64,000 nucleotides of DNA from Aquanectria penicillioides (Eukaryota > Ascomycota > Sordariomycetes > Hypocreales > Nectriaceae): positions 1,178,001 to 1,242,000 of the forward strand of contig PYIU01000004.1 of assembly GCA_003415625.1 (NCBI GenBank), written 5' to 3'. Position 1 is the stretch's first letter. Each line of letters begins with the position of its first letter. The translations under genes and the position numbers were made by a program. The notes under the pieces were generated by a model. The model was not told where the DNA came from, searched no databases, and was given only the letters and a program-made list of their open reading frames with translations. This document shows positions 35,200 through 45,191 of the stretch, piece after piece.

Positions 35200-36800
35200 A
35201 TTTAAAAGAAATAAGAACTTTATTAAAAGAATCTACTTTAGGTATTAAGTTCTTATAGAAATGTTCTTAAGTATAAGTTTAAGGCTATATTCCTAAAAGT
35301 AGAGAAAATACATTTAAAGAGTTACTAATAAATAAAGTCTTAGATTAAAACATTAAGGAGCGAAATTAAGTTTTATAACTTACAATTTATTAACTATATA
35401 TAGGTTTATATATATAAGTTTAATAAATATAGATATTTATAGAAATATAAAGCTAGACTTATTATTTAAAAAGATTAATAGCAAAAGGTAAGTTCTAAAA
35501 AAATATATATTGCTATACTAGTAGGAAAATCATTTAAAATACTGCTTATAATTACAGTAAGGTTTAATCTTAAAATGCTACAATTTAATGCAGTAAATGT
35601 ATTTATAAATATAAAACTGCTAATAGATATATTTATAAGACCTTTATTAGGATATAAAAAGGGCAAAAATAAAGGCTAAGTATTGTTATTTAAGAAAGCA
35701 CTTTATAGATTAAGAATTGCATTTCTTTTATAGTAAATGGAGCTTAAAATAATATTATAAAATATTAGTTTTAAACTAATCCCTTATAAACTATACTATT
35801 ATAGTAAAAGTAAAGTTCTTATCTTCTTTTATATAGATAATATTATAATAATATATATTAAAAGATATAAACTAATTGTAGATAAAGTAATTGTAGGTCT
35901 AAAGTTAAAATATAAACTAATTAATAGAAGTAAGCTATAGTGGTTTTTTAGGATAGAGATTATTTAAGAATAAAGTTAGAAATTAATTTAAGTAATTTAA
36001 AACTTATACTTAAAGAAGATTTATAAATTATGCACTTTAAATAAAGGAAATACAACTTTAATAGAGAAAATAGAACTCTTTTTAAATAAGTAAATTGCTA
36101 GATAAAGTACAATAAACTAATATAAATAAGTAATTAGCTTAATCCTTTATATAGTAGTTATTACTTAATTAAATATTGCATTTGCTATATTATATTTTAT
36201 AAGATTTATAATAAATTTAAAGGAACTATATATAAAGGCAGTAAATTAAGTATTATATTATCTTTATGCAATTTATTTCCTTACTTTATAGCTTAAAGGT
36301 AGAGATAACTTCTTAATATATAGTAATGCATCTTTTGCTAATAATATATTAGATTGGAAAAGTTTATAAGTATATATAATAAAACTTTTTAGTGGATTGA
36401 TTAAATAGTATATAAATAAATAAGATATAGTTATAATATTAACTATAAAGGTAGAACTACTTGCTTTCTCTTAAGCTATAAAGAAAGGACTCTATTAATA
36501 GAGACTACTTATAGAACTTAAAATTAAGCTTTAGAATCCTATTTTAAAACTCATTTATAATAACTAATAGATAATTAAACTTATTTAAAATCCTCTTAAG
36601 AAATTAAAGACTAAGCTTAAATATATTAATATATATAATTATTAGCTAAGGCAATTTATAATAGTAAGAATAATCTCTATTTTATATAAATAAAGTATAA
36701 AATTAATAGCTAATAGTCTAATAAAGCTATTATAAAGTAAAACCTTTCTTAAGAGCTAAAAATAACTTAAACTTATAGACTTAATAAAATGCATTTAAAT
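35200..36800 (+). pseudogene. element B reverse transcriptase / RNase H remnant
   Basis: Degenerate Copia RT and RNase H. FYIDNIIIIYI at 35827-35859 corresponds to the catalytic Tyr-Val-Asp-Asp strand, with the second Asp changed to Asn by a G-to-A transition. The conserved Leu-Gly-Ile-Glu stretch near 35940 and the Asp-Ala-Ser-Phe-Ala-Asp stretch near 36330 show the same kind of change. Many TAA/TAG codons arose from CAA/CAG. Boundaries are approximate. Confidence 0.75.
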
Positions 36801-37204
36801 ATAATAAAGTTAAGATTTATAAGAATGTACAATTAAGAAAATACTAAAAGGCTTATAGCTTTAATGTTTAATATTATAAAAATAATAAAGAAATAAAGTA
36901 TTAATACAATAAAATTTATTGATTTAATGCTATTATAATAGCTATTAGCCAAAAGGCAAAATAATAAAATAAGCTATAAAATAGTAAAATAAACTTTAAA
37001 ATAATTTTAATTATTTTATCTATTAAAGATAAGGGTCTTTAGTAAATAGAAAGGTACCTATAATATACCTACTTAATATAACTTTAATGGCAATGCATTA
37101 CTTATTCTTTTCCTATAATACAAAAATTAATTTTACAGTTTAAAATATAAAAATAAAGTGCTAAATTAAACTCTTACCTTCTTCTTAATGTTATTGCCTT
37201 AAAT

Positions 37205-37780
37205 ATAATCCAAGAAAAACAACGCTATAGGGAGGGCAGCAGGAGGGCTATTTCGCAACTTAAATTAGCAAAACAAACTGCAAAACAGCAAAACAAAGTG
37301 CAAAACAACAATATAAATACACTTATATAGGGCAGCAGCAGCCACTGGGGTTGCAGCGCTTGTAGCGCTGCCCCAGGGCGCTGGAGTGCTCCTAGCACTT
37401 GCTATCACTCTAGCCCATAAGGGCTGACGATAGATAGGCAAGGCAGGGCACTAGCCGCTGCCAGGAGGCATTATATAAAGCAAAACTATTAAATGAAGCT
37501 TGAAAATTAATTTGGAAATACTTATAGTTTGGCGGTATGCTTGGCTGCAGCAGAAAGTTCTTCTGCCCGAGCTGCGCGAGCAGCTTGGGCCTGTATATAA
37601 CCCTATTGTTAATTTATACCGCTAAGATAAAGTTAGCAATGCATAACTCGGTTTCAAGCTGCGAAATAACTTACGGTAGGGGCAATAGGGAGTTGGCAGG
37701 GGGGGGGGACAGCTTATTAGATGAATTATCACTATCACAAATGGTCAGCAAAAAAAGAGCTATAAAACCCAAAAACAAAC
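37205..37780. other. GC-richer, little-mutated island inside element B
   Basis: In the middle of sequence that is overwhelmingly A/T, this stretch has near-normal composition (for example 37320-37480 and 37540-37600). It lies in the unusual 1.5-kb region between pol and the right LTR of element B. A 6-bp perfect stem (CAGCGC..GCGCTG, loop TTGTA) is at about 37352-37370, next to further GCGCT-containing inverted repeats. A-rich GCAAAACA units flank it at 37265-37310, and similar, more mutated units at 36945-37000. It may be a later or single-copy insert that escaped RIP. Confidence 0.6.
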
Positions 37781-37821
37781 TATAAAATTCAATTCCAAAC
37801 TGCAAAATCAACTTATAATAT

Positions 37822-37870
37822 AGTGTATATATATATGTATGTATATATGTATATATGTATGTGTATATCT
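37822..37870 (+). repeat. TA/TG microsatellite
   Basis: (TA)n with TATG interruptions within the 3' part of element B. Confidence 0.85.
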
Positions 37871-38315
37871 GCTAAGACAACTATAGTTAGTATGTATAAG
37901 TTAAAGACTAAAAATACTATAAAGATGCATATATAAAATTGTATTAAAGCTAAGGAAAGAAGAAAGAAAAGAAGTTTAAAATAAAGAAATAAATTGCTTT
38001 ATTTATAAATAAGGATCCTTTTATAAAGACAAAAAGTAAGATTAAAGTAAAGTAATTTAAAGAATGCTTTCTATTATAATTTATAACTATTCTATTGTTT
38101 TTATCTATTAAATAGATAGCATTTATAGAGTAATTAAAAATGCCTATACGCAATAATAAACATTAAGTAAATAATACTAATAAAAATGCAATAAATATAA
38201 AAATAAAATGGAAGCGCAAGATAAAGATAGAAAGCTATAAATAAGGTATGGAATCGATAAATAAACAGTAAATAAGAAATATATTAGACCTGCCTCTAGC
38301 AAATCTAGGGGGGTA

Positions 38316-38539
38316 TATTAAACCTAAGGTATTCTATATATAGGGAAACATTAGGACGCACTTTAGATTATAGAAACAAAGCTTAAAATGATTGGATAAA
38401 GGTTATATAAATATAATATAGCTCTATTAGGTCTAGTGCAACCCGACCCCTCTTTTAGAGCCTGAGCGATGAAGTAAGGCTAGGAGGAACAAGAAGAAAA
38501 TAAGAATACACATAATTACACAACTGGTTCGGTTCAATA
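38316..38539 (+). repeat. LTR of element B, right copy
   Basis: 224 bp, TATTAAACCT...TTCAATA: the RIP-mutated counterpart of 31771-31994. Preceded by the polypurine tract G6 at 38308-38313. Confidence 0.92.
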
Positions 38540-38552
38540 ATATCTATTAACA
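38540..38552 (-). repeat. ATATC target duplication of B plus last 8 bp of the split LTR of element A
   Basis: 38540-38544 repeats ATATC of 31766-31770. 38545-38552 (TATTAACA) is the mutated form of CGTCAACA, the last eight bases of the intact right LTR of element A (43792-43799). All three differences are transitions. This proves that B inserted within the LTR of A, 8 bp from its end. Confidence 0.88.
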
Positions 38553-38999
38553 CTCCCTTTAAGCCCAATTGAGGGCTTGTCTTTAGGTGCTATTATAAGG
38601 CTATCCTAACCTTCCTTATATATATATTCCTTATATAATTATAGAGTTATTCTTTTTTTATTGCTAGAGCGATTATTTGCTTAAGTAGGACTTCCTTACT
38701 ATAGCTAAAGGCATTGCTATAAGCTCTTATAGGCACTATTTGTGCTTACCTTAATGTTTTTAGTATAGTATTTCCTTTAATTTTAGCCTTAATTCTAAAA
38801 TATTAATAAAAGAGCAATATAATAGGCCTACTAATAGCTTTATAAGTATATTAATAATATTTTTAGCAAAAGGGATATATTATAATTTAACTATACTATT
38901 TTTAATAGCCTCTTTTATAAAGTAATACTATACTTAAATATACTTTATATAGATATAAAATTTAAGATTATATATTAGCTTTATAGTGCTTTAATTATC

Positions 39000-40600
39000 T
39001 ATAAAGATTACTATTAAAGCAATTAATAAGCTATTAAATTCCTTTATAAAGCTCTTTATTTATATAACTTATAATACTGCCTTTATTAATATATAGTATT
39101 TAGCTTCTATTAAGGACTTTATTATAGTTTTTTAATACTTATTAAACTATATAATTAGGCCTTTATTTATAAGGAATATATATTTTTTAGTTAATTATAC
39201 TATCTTTAGGCAGTTAGTATAATTAAAGTTATAATAGCTATAAAGATTAAATAGATTGCTATATAACTTTTCCTTAAAGCAATAATAATAGATAAAGTAA
39301 TTAAGGCTTCCTTTAATATATTATAGCATTCTTTTTATAGCCTTAAGTTATTACTTACTTAAGCTATTTAAAAAGTATACCTAAAGACTATATATAAAGG
39401 CTAGATTAAGCTAGCTTTACTATAAAAAATAGTTAACTTTTCCTACTATTAATATATATTCTTTATTAATAGCCTCTATACTAAAAATATTAATTGCTTT
39501 AGCTAAATAATAGGTTTCTATTTCTATTAATATATTTATAGCTTTATAGTTAAAGTATTTAAATTGCTTAAAAATACTTATTATATAATCTCTTTATAAT
39601 AGTATAAGCAATTTATTTTCTTTTGCTATAATAGCTATACCTAAAAAGAGCTTAAGAAATTTAAGTAACTTTATTTTTACTTTCTATATAAATTTATTAG
39701 TAAAGGTATTTATATTTTTATTATTATTAATAACTATAAGTATATTATTTATATATATAGCTATAATAATCTCCTTTATTTAATTTATATAGACTGCAGT
39801 ATTGCTCTATAGCCTCTTAAGGCCTAATTTATTAAATATCTTCCTTAATTTCTTCTGCTACTATTAGGCACTTTACTTAAGGCTATATAAGGCTATAAGC
39901 AACTATATAATATATTTAATACCTTATTTATAGCCCACTTTTTTAGCTAAGTGTTTATACTTTAAATCCTTAAAAAACTTATTAAGCAAAAGGAAGGTTA
40001 TAATATAGATATCTTCTTTTAGCTCTCTATTTAAATACACTATAATTATATTATTCTATAATAGCTTCTTCTTAATCTATATAATATAAGCAAGTAATAT
40101 CCTCTAGAAGTTAGCTCTTATAGTTAAAAAAAAGGTCTTTTAATAATTAATACTTTCTTTTTGCATAAAGCTATATATTATAAGTTAAGCTTTATATATA
40201 ACTATTATACTGTTTTTATCTCTTTTATATTAATTTACTTACTTTACTATAAATAGTCTTTTGCCCTTTAGTAACTCTCTCTTTAAAATAAATTTAAGTA
40301 TGCCTTTATTAATAAAGGCATAAATCTCCTTAAAGAATGCCTCCCTCTAAAGGTTAGCATTTAGCCAATTAAAGGCATTATAAACTATAGCTAAATTAAT
40401 ATTAGTATAAGTAGCTAGAATCTACTTTTTTATAGCCATTACTAGCATTATAAAGTATCTCTTAAAGTTATTAAATGCTTCTTTTAGCTATAATTAAATA
40501 ATCTTTTTACCTTTTGCTATAGGCAGTAAAATAGGCTTATAAAACACTATATGCATTATTATAATAACTTTCTTTATCTTAAGGTTTTAAATCCTATATA
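39000..40600 (-). pseudogene. element A reverse transcriptase remnant
   Basis: On the minus strand, IAIYINNILIVINN around 39765-39720 corresponds to the Tyr-Val-Asp-Asp catalytic box of a Copia reverse transcriptase with both Asp changed to Asn, as expected from G-to-A transitions. Stops are frequent. Outer limits are approximate. Confidence 0.65.
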
Positions 40601-41045
40601 CTTTAATTCCTTAAAATCCTATAAGGATTTCTTTTTAACTATAAGGCAATATCTTCTTAAATCTATTGCACTTTTTCTATTTAATATAAATAAATGCCTT
40701 TAACCCTAAAATCTATAAATGCTTAATGCTTAATATATATTTTTTTTTTAGAATTAAATCTATAAAGTAAACCTTATAAAGGGTCTTTTAGTTTAGTAAT
40801 TTTATTGCTATAATATTAGCAATATATATAACTATAAAAATAATCTCTTCTTATAGCCTAAAAGGAATATTTATTGCTATTATTATACTTTTTGCCTTCT
40901 CTTAAATTATATAGTTTGCCCATTTAGCAAAGCCATTCTATTTATAGCCATATAGCAATATAATAATCATAAGGATCCTTATCTTTAAGAGAAGTTTATT
41001 AACCTTTCTATTAATAAATTTATAGCTACTATTAAACTATATCTT

Positions 41046-41747
41046 CTAAAGCAGACTATAGGCTATAATAGTTCTAAATACTAAAAGATCTTTTTTTATT
41101 AAGGTAGTAATATTGCTTTTCTTTTTAAGCAAATTGCTATAAAAGTAATAGCTTTTATTATTAATTATAAGCTTAAAATATCTCTTTCTATTATATATAT
41201 ATAAACTTAGCTCTATAAAGTCTATATAAAGGAGATTAAGCATATAGTTTACTCTTTCTTATAATATCTTTAGTAAAAACCTTATACTTTTAGCAAGCTT
41301 ATAGTCTTTATAAAGTATATTAAGCAGCTTATAATTATTAAGCCTACCTTTTATAACCTTAAAGGTATAGTTAAGGGCTTCCTAATCTATATAAATAAGT
41401 CTTTAATGCTATATCCTTACCTTAAACTATTCTATCTATATTAGTATTATCTTAAAAGTAAAATAGTAGCTTATTATACCTTTTATTACTTTAAGCAAAA
41501 ACTCTTAATTAAGGATATTAAAGGTTATAAAGATCTTACTATTACTATTAAAGATCTTATTTTTAATTATATAACTATTAAAAAGATAGACTTTTTTACT
41601 AAAAATTACATTTAATAGGAAATCTTTAATAAAGACTGTATCTTTAAGTATTATAGTTTTTATTCTCTTTCCCTTTATAAATAGTATAACTACTACTATT
41701 CCTATAGCTATAAAGTATATAATGCCTTTGCCTATAAGAATTAGCAT
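41046..41747 (-). pseudogene. element A protease and integrase-core remnants
   Basis: Two short open pieces on the minus strand. 41747-41505 (80 codons) resembles the Gag-Pol protease-to-integrase linker of Copia (ILKDTVFIKDFLLNV, from Leu-Lys-Asp-Val-Leu-Tyr-Val-Pro-like sequence). 41243-41046 (65 codons) resembles the start of the integrase catalytic core (LYIDFIELS, then KRYFKLIINNKSYYFY, where Asp-Asp has become Asn-Asn). They are the longest frames left in an otherwise stop-ridden element. Confidence 0.75.
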
Positions 41748-43540
41748 TATTTTATTAAGTTTATACTATTTATTTTCTTTAAACTATTTAAAGTTATTAA
41801 TAGTATATATATTAGCTCTTAAGTCCTAAAGCTAATAGTCTTTTTAATTAATAAGGCCTAATTCTATAGATATTAAAATAGTAATAAAATTGCTATTTCC
41901 TTTAGCCTTTAATATAGCATTATTATTAATATTAAAGGGACTATATAACTGCTATTTTAGTAAACTAAAAATTATTACTATAGCTGCCTTTTCTATTAAT
42001 AACCTTATAAAAGCATTACTAAAGAACTTTCTTACCTTTAAGCCTCTATAGTATATAAAAATAGCATTATTATTATTATTAAAGTTATCTTTAGCTTCTT
42101 TTGCATTTTTAGCACTTTACTTACTTAATTCTATATATAAGGCAGTCTTTTCGATCTTTTTAATAATTTTATTACTATTATCTTTCTTCTTTAACCTTCT
42201 ATTCTTATTGCCTTTACTCTCCTTCTATAAAGATAGATAGTTCTTTATAATATAACCTTTTTAATTATAGTTAAAGCATTTATTACTTTTAAAATCTTTT
42301 TTATAATTATCCTTTTTATTTAATTAAGTACTTATTTATATGCCTTTTTTACTACTAAAGTCTTTACTCTTTTTTTAGAAAGTCTATAGACTTTTAGCTT
42401 TATTAATAAAATCTTTCTATATCTTATAAATAGATTAATATTTCCTTTTTTACTTATAATTGCATTAAAGTATATTTTACTTAAAAAAGACCTTTTTAAT
42501 ACTATCTATAAATCTTATCTTTTTTTAGTACTTAAGGAGCTTATTGCTAGCTTTAATAATACTATTTACAATATAGCAAAAGTTATTAATATAACTTTAA
42601 ACCCCTTATAGTTTCTTTAAAGTTAAGGACTTTAATTTTTAATAAAGATTAGCTAGACTTTATTAAAACCTTATATTATTATACCTTTTTATTAGTAGCT
42701 TAATAGCCTTTATATTAGTCTTTATTAAAAATAATAATAGCTTTAGTTTTTATAAAACTGCTATTTTTATAGCAGTAATTAAATATATTTCTTTTAAATA
42801 TAAGATTTTAATCTCTTTATACTATTTAATAGTAATTATAATATAAAAGAGATATCTCTTTTAAATAGCTTAATTCTTTAATCCCTTAAGTATATTATTT
42901 CCCTTTATCTTAAAGTTAAAACCAATAAAATCCTTAATTTTAATTAATTATAAGTTTATAATCTTTTTTTTGCTTAAAGCAAGCTCTATTAATATCTCTT
43001 TATTCCTTAAGAAACTAAATATTTTATCTAAAGCTCTTAAAGGCTCCCTTAAGGTATAAAAGAATTAGCTTCCCTAATACTTAAAGCTTTTATCTTTATT
43101 ATCTTTTACTTTAAATTTTAACTTATCTTTAAGCTATATTTTATATTTAGTCTTTAATTTATTTTTAATCTTTTAATTAAAGTACTTTTATAGCTTTTGC
43201 ATCTATTATATTATCTCTATTATTTACTATATTATAATGCTTAAATTTAGCTAAATCTTCTATAGGTCCCCTTTAGTAGGCTTTATTAACCTTTTAAAGA
43301 GGGGTAAAAGATCCTTAAGATTATCTTCTCTTTTAGTAAGATCTTCTTTATTATTAATCTATTTAATTGCTTTAACAATAAAGACTGGCTTTAGGGCTAG
43401 CTTTAAAGCTATTACTTAAATCTTAGGACTTTAATTAATTAATATTGCAAGCGCCAACTTTAAGGGATAAACTTTAGGTTAATTTAAACCTTTTAAATAG
43501 CTATAATTTCTTCTTAAATTAAAGCTCTAGGCTTATAACC

Positions 43541-43799
43541 TATAAACAATATATAGGCACACATAGGGACGGTCACAGCAGGCAATATGCGCAATGGGTC
43601 GGTTTAGATTAATTGGGATTCGTAAGGAGCAGCTAGATAGTGGTTGCAGAATGCAGTCACCTATTTACAGTGCAGGGATTCCCTTGTGAGGATACGTGGC
43701 CTCAAGACCTAGGCCCACAAGGCCCCCGAGGTCGGCTTGTGGCCGGCCGCTATGTCTGTAGCGGCGACCACCTTCGCCCGGCCGCTATATCCGTCAACA
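43541..43799 (-). repeat. LTR of element A, right copy (biological 5' LTR)
   Basis: 259 bp, same length as the left copy (251 + 8). On the minus strand it starts TGTTGACGG and ends in a mutated TTTATA (from TTTACA). Its inner third is heavily changed to A/T and its outer two-thirds hardly at all. Confidence 0.92.
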
Positions 43800-43804
43800 G
43801 TCTC
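43800..43804 (+). repeat. target-site duplication of element A (right), GTCTC
   Basis: Identical to 31515-31519, directly after ...GTCAACA. It marks the right boundary of the nest. Confidence 0.9.
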
Positions 43805-43946
43805 TGACAAGTACAAAATAAATGGCCATGTATTTGAATTGGATTCCCGTAGTATTACTCACGTGGTATCCGGGTTGGGGTATCATTCATCATTAAATTA
43901 TATCATACACGTCATCTAGTTTCATTGGCTCTCCCAGGGCATAGCG

Positions 43947-45191
43947 TCACCTTTCCATCTTTTCCCGCTTCGGGACTCGACCTGGGATGGCTTTTTGGCC
44001 TCTAACCATGACTTCGCCGCCTTCGTCGTCCTCATCGTCCTCGTCTTCCATAGCTTGTTGCTCCTGAGCTTGGTGATGGCGTCGGATGCGGCGCACCATG
44101 GCTTGGTCAAGATAGAAGTCTTGGTCGAAATTAGCGCGGGCGAACGTCTAAAAACACAGTGAGTGAGTGAAAGCGTGGGAATAACGATTGTGGGCAAAAT
44201 ACATGAGAGCATCCGGTTTGCGGGCACTGCTTCTCGCCACGAACAGTTAGATAGTCGAGGATAGCTGACTTCTCGAACGTGTGCTTGCACTTGCGGTTGC
44301 TGTAGGGTTGGTCCATGGGCTGCAAGGTGAGAGGGCAGTTGATGCTCAGAACCTCACGAGCTACAGCGATATCATCGTCATCGTCCGCACCACCGCCTGC
44401 CTGCCCGCGCATAACGGGCTGGCCGTCGGGGCGGAACCAACGGGACGCATCAGGGAGCGGAGGTCCATCTTCACCAGCCATGGCGTCATGCCAGAGTTTC
44501 TTGAATGCCGCATAGTCGTTATTCAAGGCATATCGTTGGTGCATGGATAAGGCAGCGTATTCAGCTTGTTTCTCGGACCTTTGGGTTTTCAAGAGTTCGA
44601 GGACGCTTAAGGCTGGAGCAGAAGGCTTCACTTCGGCATTCTCGTCAGCTTCGGGCTCAGCAGAATCAAGATCCCTGCCTCGCCCACTTCTACGGGGTTG
44701 CTGCGGATCCGAGTTGACGTGTGAGGTTTCTGCATGCTCAGGCGTCGCAAGGGTATACAAGTCGCCAAGAATTGCATTCTCGTCCTCCAGTTCGACTCTG
44801 CGGTCGATCAGGTGCCGGATGGCCTCTTCTGACTTTTCAGTCAGGGAATTGACCTGGGTCTCGAGGTCGGAAATGTGCTTCTCTAGCCGCAGCTCGTCGG
44901 GTGTTTTGTCGGTGCCTCTCTCCTCCCTCTTGGCGCGCGTGCGTTGGAGGTTATCACGCTGGTCTCTCAAGCGCTCGTGTAAGTCGCCGACGCTGGAGCC
45001 GACGAGGCGCACCGAGTCCTTCAGGTGCATCTGATACGTGACGGTTCCACGGTTGTTGGAGAGATCGCCGAGGGCACGGCGGGCAGCATCGTTGAGGGGC
45101 ACGAGGGCGGCTCGTAGTCGGGCAGGGACGTGGAAGTGGATGAGGAGGAAGCAACCGGGCCGCCGGCGCGATTGACGAGCCTGCGAGACAT
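43947..45191 (-). CDS. SMC5/6 complex SUMO E3 ligase NSE2/MMS21 (apparent 1-nt frameshift near N-terminus)
   Basis: NSE2 is the SUMO ligase subunit of the SMC5-SMC6 complex, acting in recombination repair and replication-fork stability in the nucleus. Blocks: 45191-44203 and 44147-43947, joined over a 55-nt intron (GTATTT..TTTTTAG). The middle is coiled-coil (LRLEKHISDLETQVNSLTEK, about residues 85-140), used to bind SMC5. The SP-RING lies at about residues 285-330: CPLTLQPMDQPYSNRKCKHTF, then EKQCPQTGCSH, continuing as TFARANFDQDFYLD after the intron. An acidic, then basic tail follows. The N-terminus MSRRLVNRAGG..LPDYEPPSCP is in another frame from LNDAARRALGDLSNN. One extra base in the G4 at 45096-45099 (plus strand) joins them and makes the first block exactly 330 codons and the protein 396 residues. 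Alternatively a shorter protein starts downstream. The stop lies only 142 bp from retrotransposon A. Confidence 0.9.

Larger units (their letters stand above)
31771..38539 (+). mobile_element. element B: RIP-mutated Copia LTR retrotransposon nested in the LTR of element A
   Basis: Bounded by 224-bp LTRs (31771-31994 and 38316-38539) starting TGTTAAAC and ending GGTTCAACA (TATTAAAC..TTCAATA in the mutated right copy). Flanked by the 5-bp duplication ATATC (31766-31770 and 38540-38544). Plus orientation: a G6 polypurine tract at 38308-38313 precedes the right LTR. The reverse transcriptase box survives as FYIDN (35827-35841, from F-Y-V-D-D), followed by W-F-[FL]-x-I-E-I near 35940 and an RNase H motif as NASFAN near 36330, so RT-RNaseH order fits Copia. 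About 1.5 kb lies between the end of pol (about 36800) and the polypurine tract, which is unusual. No intact frame remains. Total 6769 bp. Confidence 0.9.
31520..43799 (-). mobile_element. element A: RIP-mutated Copia LTR retrotransposon, split by nested element B
   Basis: Bounded by 259-bp LTRs: left one at 31520-31770 plus 38545-38552 (split by element B), right one at 43541-43799. Right outer end ...GTCAACA, left outer end TGTAAAC.... The two LTRs have identical length and in my comparison differ only by transitions. Without B the element is about 5.5 kb, typical for Copia. It is on the minus strand: a polypurine tract (CTTAAAGGGAG, minus strand) abuts the LTR at 38553-38563. Minus-strand remnants run protease-like (41747-41505, with ILKDTVFIKDFLLNVIF), then integrase core-like (41243-41046, with LYIDFIELS and KRYFKLIINNKS), then reverse-transcriptase YVDD box as YINN near 39755-39744. 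The order PR-INT-RT identifies Copia. All frames are full of stops, and Asp codons have become Asn, so it is not autonomous. Confidence 0.9.

Noticed and set aside
37822..37870. TA-rich region considered as replication or centromere-like sequence
   Set aside because: It lies inside element B and is a simple microsatellite. The A/T richness around it is explained by RIP.
32000..43540. Mitochondrial origin for the A/T-rich block
   Set aside because: The block is bounded by LTRs and target duplications, and paired LTR copies differ only by transitions, so it is RIP-mutated nuclear retrotransposon DNA.
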